The translations under genes were made by a program, and so were the position numbers. Positions 17,327-25,026 of a stretch of 64,000 nt of DNA are shown piece by piece; position 1 is the stretch's first letter, and each line of letters opens with the position of its first letter. The notes beneath the pieces were generated by a model that was not told the DNA's origin, searched no databases, and was given only the letters and a program-made list of their open reading frames with translations. The stretch comes from an uncultured Bacteriovoracaceae bacterium. GTDB taxonomy: Bacteria > Bdellovibrionota > Bacteriovoracia > Bacteriovoracales > Bacteriovoracaceae. The stretch lies in NCBI GenBank assembly GCA_950054155.1, contig CATLOT010000018.1, positions 1 through 64,000 of the forward strand, given 5' to 3'.

Positions 17327-17925
17327 TGATCCTCTTTGTTGATAGCTCTTCATTTATCCAGGTAGGACTTCTCAATAAAGAGTTTAACTGGGAACACTAC
17401 GAGCTTATTAAAAATAAGAAAGGCTCCCATATTATTCACTCGGCTATTCATGAAGCCCTTTCACTCAAGAATCTAAAGACGCGCGATCTTAAAGGGATTA
17501 TTCTCGCCAACGGTCCTGGTAGCTATACTGGCATACGTGTTGCTGAAGGACTTTGCCAGGTTTTGGAGTTAGAGGGTCTAAAGGTCGCAAGCTTCTATCA
17601 CTTTGAGGCGCCGATGATGTGTGGAGTCGAAAAGTATCATTATGTTTCTCAGGCTTTTAAGGGAGAGGTTTTTCTCTATCAAAGGGATGGGGAGAGTGAG
17701 AGCTTTAACCTTGTAAGCGAAGAAGAGTTTTGTGCCATGGACCTTAATCCTGAAGCCACCTATAGCTTAGAGGGGGAATTGATTGGTCAATCCCATAAGA
17801 AGCTCTATGATCTTTACTCAGAGAGAACACCTGACATTTTTAATAAGGTTTTGTTAAGAGGTCAGCACAATCCGCCTTACTATTATCGCTCTGTTGAAAA
17901 AGAGTTCAAACTACCTCAAAAGTAG
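17326..17925 (+). CDS. tsaB: tRNA t6A synthesis protein TsaB
   Basis: TsaB is the ASKHA-fold scaffold that pairs with TsaD (and TsaE) to put the threonylcarbamoyl group on A37 of ANN-decoding tRNAs. The N-terminal ILFVDSSS strand and the motif LANGPGSYTGIRVAEGL (about residues 61-77) are clear. The C-terminal half is divergent and the 199-residue length is at the short end. It is translationally coupled to rseP by a one-base overlap. tsaD is not in the window. Confidence 0.88.
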   Translation: MILFVDSSSFIQVGLLNKEFNWEHYELIKNKKGSHIIHSAIHEALSLKNLKTRDLKGIILANGPGSYTGIRVAEGLCQVLELEGLKVASFYHFEAPMMCGVEKYHYVSQAFKGEVFLYQRDGESESFNLVSEEEFCAMDLNPEATYSLEGELIGQSHKKLYDLYSERTPDIFNKVLLRGQHNPPYYYRSVEKEFKLPQK

Positions 17926-17964
17926 GGTTCTCCTTAGTTTTAGCAAGATTCCTGTGATCGTTAA

Positions 17965-17973
17965 TGTTATATT
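17965..17973 (+). promoter_or_regulatory. Extended -10 promoter of psd, predicted leaderless
   Basis: TG-T-TATATT, with the hexamer at 17968-17973, ends six bases before the psd ATG. No Shine-Dalgarno and no clear -35 box are present. Confidence 0.4.
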
Positions 17974-17979
17974 GATTGT

Positions 17980-18651
17980 ATGCGTTTTTTCCTGAATACC
18001 TCGATTTCCGTTCTTTTCATTACCTTGATTTTGGTATTCTGGCTTATTGGTTTTTACTGGTTCTCACTGCCTCTTCTTTTGATTTATTTGATCATTCTCC
18101 TCTTCTCTCGCCGACTTTCACCGGCCTTTAAAGAGGATGGTACTTTAAAAAAAGGAATTTTCTACTCACCAGTAAATGGAAGGCTTGTTCAAAAGACGGA
18201 CTCTTTTCAGCATCCAACTTATGGAACAAATTGTACTGAGCTTGTCATTGTTTCTTCTTGGTGGCGGGAGCATGGTATTTATTTTCCAATGAAGTCTGAG
18301 GTTGATAACCTTTCTTATATTGGAAATAAGGGGCACTTTAGATATTGGTACAAAAGTCATTTTATAAAGGGCAAAGAAAGACAGCCTAGCCTTGTTCTTG
18401 GCATGAGTTGTTCCAATGCCGCTTCTTTTGGAATTGAGTTTTATAAGTGCCCATTTGGTTTTTGGCCCAAATTAATAATTATCCCTGGTGATCGTGGCAA
18501 GGCCCAAGTGAATATGGGCTTCTTTGGGATGGGGGGAACAACTGTTGTTTATCTTCCCTCAGAATATGAAGTCACTGCTAAAGAGGGGATGACTGTTATC
18601 GCTGGACAGACTATTCTGGCGAGAACAACCGAGCACGAAAAGGTGGATTAG
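17980..18651 (+). CDS. psd: Phosphatidylserine decarboxylase-like protein
   Basis: Psd turns phosphatidylserine into phosphatidylethanolamine after self-cleavage to a pyruvoyl enzyme. The 223-residue protein has two N-terminal helices (about residues 5-45), the FYSPVNGRL motif, a His-containing REHGIYFPM segment and a C-terminal part matching small-type Psd (VYLPSEYEV...EGMTVIAGQTILAR). The expected Gly-Ser cleavage site before the VYLP strand reads GGTT, so Thr would have to supply the pyruvoyl group or the protein is not a decarboxylase. Direct coupling to pssA (stop and ATG adjacent) supports a phospholipid role. Confidence 0.8.
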   Translation: MRFFLNTSISVLFITLILVFWLIGFYWFSLPLLLIYLIILLFSRRLSPAFKEDGTLKKGIFYSPVNGRLVQKTDSFQHPTYGTNCTELVIVSSWWREHGIYFPMKSEVDNLSYIGNKGHFRYWYKSHFIKGKERQPSLVLGMSCSNAASFGIEFYKCPFGFWPKLIIIPGDRGKAQVNMGFFGMGGTTVVYLPSEYEVTAKEGMTVIAGQTILARTTEHEKVD

Positions 18652-19392
18652 ATGAGTTCAAAGCGTTTAGCTTTCTTTTTACCAAATATTTTTACAGGCC
18701 TTAACATGGCCTGTGGTTTTGCAAGTATGGTGTTGGCCTCAAGAGGACTTCATTACGAAGCGGCAATGATCCTTATTTTAGGGGCTATTTTTGATTCTGT
18801 TGATGGACGAGTGGCCAGATTGACAGGAACATCTTCAAGTTTTGGTGAGCAATTTGACTCTCTTAGTGATGCCGTTTCATTTGGGGTAGCACCAGCCTTT
18901 CTTATTTTTAATAAGTACCTTTCTCAATATGGAAGACTTGGTGCTGTGATCTCTTTTGTTTATTTGCTCTGTGCAGCCTTAAGGTTAGCAAGGTTCAACG
19001 CTAATATTGCTAAGGTTCGCTCTGATTTTTTTCAGGGACTTCCCAGTCCTGGGGCAGCGATGGGAGTTTTAGGCCTTGTCCTTCTTGCTGAAAAATTTCC
19101 AGTTGTTGATGAGTATTCTCTCTATGCCCTCCCATACACCGCTATTTACGGAATTCTCATGATCACGACTATTCCCTTTCATTCCTTTAAAAATAGTGAG
19201 CTTGTGAGAAAGCATAAGAGGGCGATTCTCTTTCTCTTTTTTATTACGGCTGCGCTAACTGTCATTTATTATCAAATTGCTTTTGCATTAGGAATGGCGC
19301 TCTATGTGCTCATTTCCCTCTTCTATTACCTCTATAAAATGAAGGAATTCGGTGATGCATTTGAATGGACTGAAGAAGCTGAAGACTCTTAG
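18652..19392 (+). CDS. pssA: CDP-diacylglycerol-serine O-phosphatidyltransferase
   Basis: PssA joins CDP-diacylglycerol to serine to make phosphatidylserine. The CDP-alcohol phosphotransferase motif D-G-x2-A-R-x8-G-x3-D-x3-D is present as DGRVARLTGTSSSFGEQFD followed by SLSD. About six to eight membrane helices; 246 residues. AAGGTGG precedes the ATG, which begins right after the psd stop. The 3' end overlaps the next gene by 38 bases. Confidence 0.96.
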   Translation: MSSKRLAFFLPNIFTGLNMACGFASMVLASRGLHYEAAMILILGAIFDSVDGRVARLTGTSSSFGEQFDSLSDAVSFGVAPAFLIFNKYLSQYGRLGAVISFVYLLCAALRLARFNANIAKVRSDFFQGLPSPGAAMGVLGLVLLAEKFPVVDEYSLYALPYTAIYGILMITTIPFHSFKNSELVRKHKRAILFLFFITAALTVIYYQIAFALGMALYVLISLFYYLYKMKEFGDAFEWTEEAEDS

Positions 19393-20350
19393 CTTATTTT
19401 TAATTTTCTGTTTCTCCGCCTCTGCTAGCGATTTTGGAATCGCTATGCCCGATCAAATTCAAGAAGGTGATTATAAATTCTCTGAAGATGATAGTGAGAA
19501 CTCTAAAGATAATGGAGTTGATTTCAATTTAGGGGATAGAGGTTTTGATGGTGAAATAAAGTCAGGGCAAGAAGAAAAGCCTTTTGCCATTATGGATGAG
19601 AATATTCCAAAGAAGCCCGATGTCGGCGAAAAAGATAGTCTTCTTCACAGTGGAAATGATGTTCCTTTTACTCACGAGGGAAGGGACTCCGTCATTACAT
19701 TTAAGAATAAAGATATCCATAAAGAGATCTATAACAAGTCTGATACTGCTCTTAGCTTAAGTTACTTCATTGACCAGTATGACGTGAACGGACGAAATGG
19801 TGTCTTTGATCGTACTTATGACTCTAACGGTGGAAAGAGAGGTGGCTCTCTTCACTTGTCTTATGATTACTATCTTACAAATGGATGGTTTAATCTCTTT
19901 TACGGGGGTGCCTTAGGTCTCGGCTTCTCAAGTGGTGAAGGCCAATTTAGTAGCTCCACCTCCGTGAACACGAACACAGAGTTTCAACTCTTCTCTGTTC
20001 CTGCTGATGTGAGATTAGGCTTTGAATTTGTGCCTTCGCGCTATTTTAAGTTAAACGTCAGTGGTGGACCCTCTGTTATGGGCCTTTATCAATCAAGAAA
20101 TGATCTTCCAAGAGGAAGTGAGGATAAGCACCGTCGTCAAATTAGCTATGGCTACTATGGACAAGCTAAACTTCAGCTCAATATGAGTGCCTTCTTTTCA
20201 AGTCTTGCTTTTAGAACCTATAGCAGTAGTGACATGACAAACCTCTTTCTCAATTTGGAAGCAAGGACCCAGAGCTTTGAAAACTTTCAAGATGATATCT
20301 CTATTACGGGCTCATCCTTTGGTTTAGGCTTCACATTTGAATACTTATAA
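19355..20350 (+). CDS. Probable outer-membrane beta-barrel protein with acidic N-terminal region
   Basis: About 331 residues with a signal peptide ending in FCFSASASD, an acidic Asp/Glu-rich stretch of about 100 residues with no predicted barrel character, then alternating amphipathic strands rich in Tyr, Phe, Gly and Ser to the C-terminal FTFEYL. That layout suggests a periplasmic or flexible arm joined to an outer-membrane barrel. I do not recognise the family. The ATG at 19355 has AAGGA eight bases upstream; the start lies 38 bases inside pssA, and the end overlaps truA by 14 bases, so expression is coupled to lipid synthesis genes. Confidence 0.75.
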   Translation: MHLNGLKKLKTLSLFLIFCFSASASDFGIAMPDQIQEGDYKFSEDDSENSKDNGVDFNLGDRGFDGEIKSGQEEKPFAIMDENIPKKPDVGEKDSLLHSGNDVPFTHEGRDSVITFKNKDIHKEIYNKSDTALSLSYFIDQYDVNGRNGVFDRTYDSNGGKRGGSLHLSYDYYLTNGWFNLFYGGALGLGFSSGEGQFSSSTSVNTNTEFQLFSVPADVRLGFEFVPSRYFKLNVSGGPSVMGLYQSRNDLPRGSEDKHRRQISYGYYGQAKLQLNMSAFFSSLAFRTYSSSDMTNLFLNLEARTQSFENFQDDISITGSSFGLGFTFEYL

Positions 20351-21134
20351 AGCAACTCTTAGCTATTGTGGCCAAGGCTATGAAGGATGGCAGATTCAAC
20401 CTGATGGGCATAAGACTATTCAAGGTGAGCTCAATCGTTGCCTTTCTAAGATCGTAAAAAGTGAAAACCTCTCAACACTTGGTTCGGGAAGAACGGATAG
20501 TGGGGTTCATGGTATCGGTCAGGTTGTGCGTATTGAGATACCTCTAAAGATTGCACCTGAAAATCTTAGGCGTGCCCTCAATAGCCACCTGCCTGCCGAG
20601 ATAAGGGTTATTGCCATTGAAGAGTGTCCAGCGAACTTTAATCCCGTCAGGGATGCTAAATGGAAGCAGTATGACTATCTTCTCTTTGAGGGTGAGAGTC
20701 TTCCCCCTCATTACTTTGGGCGATGGACCCACTCCAAATATAAGCTCTCTTTGAAAGAGATGGAAAAGGCAATCAAAGTATTTGAAGGCAGGCATGATTT
20801 TATAAACTTTTCGACGAAGGGAACCCCTGTGTCTTCAACGTGTCGCACTATTTATAGAGCAACAGTTCAGGAAATCCCCCTCGACTCGACCCTTTTTGAA
20901 AGTTGGGATGGCAAGCTTTATAAGTTTTCCTTTTTTGGGGAGGGCTTCTTAAAGCAGATGGTGAGGCTGCTTGTGGGGGCATGCATAAAGTCTGGGCGCG
21001 GGAAACTTCAACCTGTCGAAATTTCATCATTTCTCGGAGAAGAAAAAGAGGATAAGTGCGCAGCAGTTGCACCAAGTGATGGCCTTTATCTGAAACACGT
21101 AGAATACCTTAAAGACTGGTCTCTGAGCGATTGA
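20337..21134 (+). CDS. truA: tRNA pseudouridine(38-40) synthase TruA
   Basis: TruA converts uridines 38, 39 and 40 in the anticodon arm to pseudouridine. The catalytic motif GSGRTDSGVHG contains D54; the YCGQGYEGWQIQP opening and RMVRLLVG-like C-terminal helix (MVRLLVGACIKSG) are typical. The start is a TTG inside the preceding gene (14-base overlap), the only start that keeps the conserved first strand. The stop codon lies within the -35 box of the tig promoter. Confidence 0.95.
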   Translation: MNTYKATLSYCGQGYEGWQIQPDGHKTIQGELNRCLSKIVKSENLSTLGSGRTDSGVHGIGQVVRIEIPLKIAPENLRRALNSHLPAEIRVIAIEECPANFNPVRDAKWKQYDYLLFEGESLPPHYFGRWTHSKYKLSLKEMEKAIKVFEGRHDFINFSTKGTPVSSTCRTIYRATVQEIPLDSTLFESWDGKLYKFSFFGEGFLKQMVRLLVGACIKSGRGKLQPVEISSFLGEEKEDKCAAVAPSDGLYLKHVEYLKDWSLSD

Positions 21135-21159
21135 CAAATAGCCTCCAGCCCGATAATTT
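21131..21159 (+). promoter_or_regulatory. Promoter of tig
   Basis: A perfect TTGACA (21131-21136) overlaps the truA stop; a 17-base spacer leads to TAATTT (21154-21159). The leader would be about 60 bases, with AGAGGA before the ATG. Confidence 0.6.
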
Positions 21160-21225
21160 CCTGTAAATTTAATAGCCTATCGTCATAGACAAATTATTAC
21201 TGCACTGCCACGAAGAGGATGTGAA

Positions 21226-22515
21226 ATGTCTTATCAAGTTCAAGAAGTTAATGGTTGCACCAAAAAAATCGTTTTTAATTTTGAAAGTCTCGATCTAACG
21301 ACTGAAATTAAAAATGCACTCGTAAAAAAGCAAAAAGAAGTAAGCCTTAAGGGTTTCAGAAAAGGGAAAGCTCCTCTTTCTGTTGTTGAAAAAATGTACC
21401 GTCCTCAAGTTGAGAATGATGCTCTTAATAGCTTTATCCAAAATCAAATGTACGAAGCAGTTTCTAAAGAGGATCTTCGTGTTGTTGGTTACCCCGCATT
21501 TGAAAATATGAATTATGAGCCAGGAAAGTCTGTAAGCTTTGATGCTGTTGTAGAGATTTTTCCAGAAGTTGAGCTTAAAGATATGAAAGGTCTATCTTTC
21601 ACAAAAGATAAAGTAGAGTTCGAAGACTCTGACCTTGATGATGCTCGTAAGAACTACCTTAACTCTAAAGCAGAGATGAAAGAGTTTGAAGATGAGTCTG
21701 CAGCCCTCGATAAAGGTCACTTTGCTGTGATGAACTTTGAAGGTGAAAGAGCAAATGGTGAAAAACCAGAGAATATGAAAGGTGAAGAGTTCCTTCTTGA
21801 GATTGGCTCTGGCCAATTTATTCCAGGATTTGAAGATCAAATGATTGGAATGAAAAAAGGTGAGAAGAAGACTCTAGAAGTAACTTTCCCTGAAGACTAC
21901 CAAGCTGCAGATCTTCAAGGTGAGCTCGTTAAGTTTCATGTTGAGCTTCTTGAAATCAAAGAAAAGAACTACCCAGAATTTACTGATGAACTTGCAAAAG
22001 AATTTGGTTTTGATTCGGTAGAAGACTTCAATGAGAAAAATAAGAAAAATATTCTTGAGCAAAGAGATCGTGCGGCTAAGCAAAAGCTTAACCAAGAAAT
22101 CCTAGAGAAGCTCGTTGAGGAAAATTCTTTTGATATTCCTAATGCTCTGGTTGCTCAGCAAGAAGAACACCTTAGAGAAGACGTTAAGAGAACTCTTTCT
22201 CAGCAAGGTTTCAATGAGTCTATGATGGAAGAATATTTCCAAAAATGGGCTGGTGATCTTACAGAGAAAGCTCAGTTTCAAGTTCGTTCAGGACTTATCC
22301 TTGACTCAGTTGCTAAGCAAAACAATGTAGAAGCGACTCAGGAAGACTTTGAAGCTAAGCTTGAAGAAGTGGGAAGAACTTCTGGTCTCGAGCTAGAGCA
22401 AATTAAATCATTCTACACAAATGATGAGAGAATGAAGAATAACCTTATGTTTGCTATCCGTGAGGAAAAGACTTTCGAGAAAATCTACGATCTCGTATCA
22501 GTTAAAGAAGCATAA
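21226..22515 (+). CDS. tig: Trigger factor
   Basis: The ribosome-bound chaperone and peptidyl-prolyl isomerase that meets nascent chains. The ribosome-docking signature GFRKGKAPLSVVEKMY lies near residues 42-57, the FKBP-type domain at about 160-245 (with FIPGFEDQMIGMKKGE and KTLEVTFPEDY) and a helical C-terminal cradle follows. Length 429 residues is standard. It is transcribed alone from its own promoter and ends in tandem terminators. No clpP or clpX follows, unlike many bacteria. Confidence 0.97.
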   Translation: MSYQVQEVNGCTKKIVFNFESLDLTTEIKNALVKKQKEVSLKGFRKGKAPLSVVEKMYRPQVENDALNSFIQNQMYEAVSKEDLRVVGYPAFENMNYEPGKSVSFDAVVEIFPEVELKDMKGLSFTKDKVEFEDSDLDDARKNYLNSKAEMKEFEDESAALDKGHFAVMNFEGERANGEKPENMKGEEFLLEIGSGQFIPGFEDQMIGMKKGEKKTLEVTFPEDYQAADLQGELVKFHVELLEIKEKNYPEFTDELAKEFGFDSVEDFNEKNKKNILEQRDRAAKQKLNQEILEKLVEENSFDIPNALVAQQEEHLREDVKRTLSQQGFNESMMEEYFQKWAGDLTEKAQFQVRSGLILDSVAKQNNVEATQEDFEAKLEEVGRTSGLELEQIKSFYTNDERMKNNLMFAIREEKTFEKIYDLVSVKEA

Positions 22516-22544
22516 GAGAAAGCTAAAGTATTAAAATTAAGAAA

Positions 22545-22571
22545 GGCCCCACCTATGAGTGGGGCTTTTTT
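22545..22571 (+). terminator. Intrinsic terminator of tig, first
   Basis: GCCCCAC (22546-22552) pairs with GTGGGGC (22559-22565) across CTATGA, followed by six T bases. Confidence 0.93.
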
Positions 22572-22574
22572 GTG

Positions 22575-22601
22575 GGCTCATTGTCAATAATGAGCCTTTT
22601 T
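22575..22601 (+). terminator. Intrinsic terminator of tig, second
   Basis: GGCTCATT (22575-22582) pairs with AATGAGCC (22589-22596), then a five-T run. It starts three bases after the first terminator's T-run, giving a tandem pair like the one after the 5S gene. Confidence 0.8.
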
Positions 22602-22626
22602 ATTGCCGAGTTATTTTGTTGAATCG

Positions 22627-23262
22627 ATGAAGCTGATATTATCTTTAGTAACTTTGTTTGCCTGTGTATCTTTGAGCGCAGCGAGTGTGAATTGTCGTAA
22701 TGTTGAAGACTGCTTAACGGAGTACAGTAAGGTTTCTGGGCTCAAGCATGTCACCTATAACAATCTAAAAAAGGCGAGAGAGGATAAGCCATTTAGTTTT
22801 GAAGGAGACCTTAAAGATATTGAGGAGGCCTTCACTTTCTATTTACATCAAAATGGCTACACAAGGGTAAAGGCTCAATCGAAATCATTCTTCATCGTGC
22901 CCAGTAGGGACATTCGCTATATTCCAACGACTCTCTATAGTGGGGAAAGTCCTGCTGAAATACCAAAAAATTATGATTACATCACTGTATCGATTGAGCT
23001 TAAAAATAAGTTACTTGGGACACAGATCACGAGAAACTTACGACCCTTTATGAGTCGCTATGGGAGAATCATTATTAATGAAGGACCTGGTATTATAACT
23101 TTTCAAGAGATTGGCGTGAATGTTCACAGAGTTTTAAAACTTGTTGAAAAAATTGATAAGCCTTTTTCAGAGAAAGAAAAGAAAGAGTTTCTTAAAAAGA
23201 AGAAGCACGATGAGCAAATGCAGATTAAGCGCTTAAAGTATTCTAAACATAAGAAAAGTTAA
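22627..23262 (+). CDS. Stand-alone secretin N-domain protein, secreted
   Basis: A 211-residue exported protein. After the signal peptide (residues 1-18, ending LSLSAAS), residues about 20-85 look like a secretin N0/STN-type fold. Residues about 115-180 match an N1/secretin-N module: TVSIELKNKLLGTQITRNLRPFM...IIINEGPGIITFQE...RVLKLVEKIDKP. No beta-barrel pore follows; the protein ends in a Lys-rich tail. Known proteins with these folds are periplasmic parts of type II/III secretion and type IV pili. The ATG at 22627 is chosen for its signal peptide; there is no good Shine-Dalgarno, and a TTG at 22603 lies just after the tig terminator. Confidence 0.72.
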   Translation: MKLILSLVTLFACVSLSAASVNCRNVEDCLTEYSKVSGLKHVTYNNLKKAREDKPFSFEGDLKDIEEAFTFYLHQNGYTRVKAQSKSFFIVPSRDIRYIPTTLYSGESPAEIPKNYDYITVSIELKNKLLGTQITRNLRPFMSRYGRIIINEGPGIITFQEIGVNVHRVLKLVEKIDKPFSEKEKKEFLKKKKHDEQMQIKRLKYSKHKKS

Positions 23263-23268
23263 AAAAAG

Positions 23269-23287
23269 AGGGGCTTTAGGCCCCTTT
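23269..23287. terminator. Terminator between converging genes
   Basis: AGGGGC (23269-23274) pairs with GCCCCT (23280-23285), flanked by A-rich and T-rich tracts on the two sides, so it can work in both directions for the secretin-domain gene and the minus-strand operon. Confidence 0.75.
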
Positions 23288-23288
23288 C

Positions 23289-23915
23289 TTATTTTTGAAT
23301 TTGCGCTTGCATTAGGCGTTCAAGCTGAATTCGATGATCACATAAAATCCAATCGTTCCCAGCACCTCTACCAACTGGAGCAAACTTTTCAGTGCTGATA
23401 CGACCCTCGTCGAGTAGTTCCTCACTAATATGGACCTTAACGACTTCGCCAGTAATGATTTGGCCTTGTCCAGGTTGATCTCCATAGCTTAGATGATCTC
23501 TATAGACGCATTCAAAATGAATGAGGCTCTCTTTTACTCGACGGGCTTTAACCTTCTCTGAGTCAATCGCTGTGAGACCTGCATGGGTAAATTCATCGGA
23601 TCCATAGGGTAACTCAGCAGAAGTGGCATTAATCTTATCAACAATCCCTTCTGAGACAAAGTTGATGACGAATTCTTTTTCACGAAAAATATTACGAGGG
23701 GTATCCTTCATTTCTCCCGTTGAGCTTCTAATCAGGGGAGAGAAAGCTACAATCATCGGCTTAGCAGATACCGCCGTAAAAAAACTAAAGGGCGCCACAT
23801 TGTTACTGCCATCTTCATTAAGAGTTGAAACAACTGCGATAGGCCTTGGGAGAATACTTCCAATGAGAAATTTATAATTTTCCTTGAAGTCTCCATTAGT
23901 ATCAAAGCTTTTCAT
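23289..23915 (-). CDS. Flavin reductase-like (FMN-binding split-barrel) protein
   Basis: About 208 residues of the DIM6/NTAB flavoprotein group: IGSILPRPIAVVSTLNEDG near the N-terminus, APFSFFTAVSAKPMIVAFS for FMN contact, and RNIFREKEFVINFVSE. Such proteins bind FMN and act as flavin reductases or oxidoreductases; the substrate is unknown. The ATG at 23915 has AAGGACAG upstream and begins one base after the hmgA stop, so it is the last gene of the tyrosine-catabolic operon. An in-frame upstream start at 23972 lies inside hmgA and adds no homologous sequence. Confidence 0.88.
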   Translation of the reverse strand: MKSFDTNGDFKENYKFLIGSILPRPIAVVSTLNEDGSNNVAPFSFFTAVSAKPMIVAFSPLIRSSTGEMKDTPRNIFREKEFVINFVSEGIVDKINATSAELPYGSDEFTHAGLTAIDSEKVKARRVKESLIHFECVYRDHLSYGDQPGQGQIITGEVVKVHISEELLDEGRISTEKFAPVGRGAGNDWILCDHRIQLERLMQAQIQK

Positions 23916-23916
23916 A

Positions 23917-25026
23917 TTACTGTCCTTCGTTTTCTTTAGGAAGCCAACTCTTCCAGTAGCCCTTGTTTTCATTTTCTAGGAACCATGATGTGGGTTCAAG
24001 TGGGTGTCTTGTATCAATCATGACAGCAAACTCATCTGTAAAAAGTTTGTCATCACCTTTTTCAAACGCTTTTGGGTGTGGCCCGTGGTGAATTCCTTGC
24101 GGATGAAAGGTAAAAGCTCCAGCATCAATATTATCGCGGCTAAAGAAATCACCTTGATGGTAAAAGAGGACTTCATCATAATCAATATTACTATGATAGA
24201 AGGGAACTTTGAGAACACCTTCTTTGGAGTCTTCTAAAGGTCGCGCCACGAAACTACAAACAACAAAGTTCTGAGCAACAAAGGTTGTGTGGCCAGATGG
24301 AGGAACGTGATAGCGGTGACTCATAATAGGGCAGATATCGTAAATACTTAGCAGCTTGGGGTATACTGAGCCCTTCCATCCTTTTGCATCGAGAGGGTTA
24401 AAGGGGTAATCAACCTTAGTCATCTTTCCTAGTCTCTTGATTAAGAGCGAGTAACTTTCTTTATCCTGTTCAGTGCCTAAGGCAGCCTCTGGAGTTTGAA
24501 GAGTTGTTTGATCGTAGAGGGCATTTGGTCCAAGTATTCCACGGCTTGGCTCTTCATATTCACTTGAAGACTCGATAAGGAGAAATTTAGTTTCTTCACT
24601 AATGTAGAACTTATAAGTCGTCCCTCGAGGGATATTGATATAATCACCTTTCTTGTAATTAAGATGACCATAAATAGTCTCTAAGCGACCCGTTCCCTCG
24701 TGAATAAAGTAAAGCTCATCAAAGTCAGCATTTCTGTAAAAGTGTTTAAAGTTACTTTTATATCGAGCGATACTGATTTGGCAGTCTTTGTTCTTAAGAA
24801 CGGTTACAAAGGTGTCGTCCTCTAGTCCACGGCTAAAGGAAGGAGGGAGGCAGCGAGGCTTGAGGTCTCCTTCAATATTGCTCCAATTGACAGGAGGGTT
24901 CTCGTGGTAGATTTGAGAGACTCTACCAAAGAAACCTTTTCGACCATGCTCTTCTTCATAGAGCCCTTCTGGAATTTTGACGTGGGCCTGTTTGGTATAA
25001 ACACCACTTGCTTTAAAGCTTTCCAT
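23917..25026 (-). CDS. hmgA: Homogentisate 1,2-dioxygenase
   Basis: HmgA opens the ring of homogentisate to maleylacetoacetate using non-heme iron. The 369-residue protein is the short bacterial form. N-terminal GFFGRVSQIYHENPP and the C-terminal cupin with FYHSNIDYDEV (H278, D284/E285) and FHPQGIHHGPHP (H313-H314) mark the iron site. It overlaps fahA by one base at 25026. Next-step enzyme FahA is encoded just upstream, which supports the assignment. Confidence 0.93.
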   Translation of the reverse strand: MESFKASGVYTKQAHVKIPEGLYEEEHGRKGFFGRVSQIYHENPPVNWSNIEGDLKPRCLPPSFSRGLEDDTFVTVLKNKDCQISIARYKSNFKHFYRNADFDELYFIHEGTGRLETIYGHLNYKKGDYINIPRGTTYKFYISEETKFLLIESSSEYEEPSRGILGPNALYDQTTLQTPEAALGTEQDKESYSLLIKRLGKMTKVDYPFNPLDAKGWKGSVYPKLLSIYDICPIMSHRYHVPPSGHTTFVAQNFVVCSFVARPLEDSKEGVLKVPFYHSNIDYDEVLFYHQGDFFSRDNIDAGAFTFHPQGIHHGPHPKAFEKGDDKLFTDEFAVMIDTRHPLEPTSWFLENENKGYWKSWLPKENEGQ

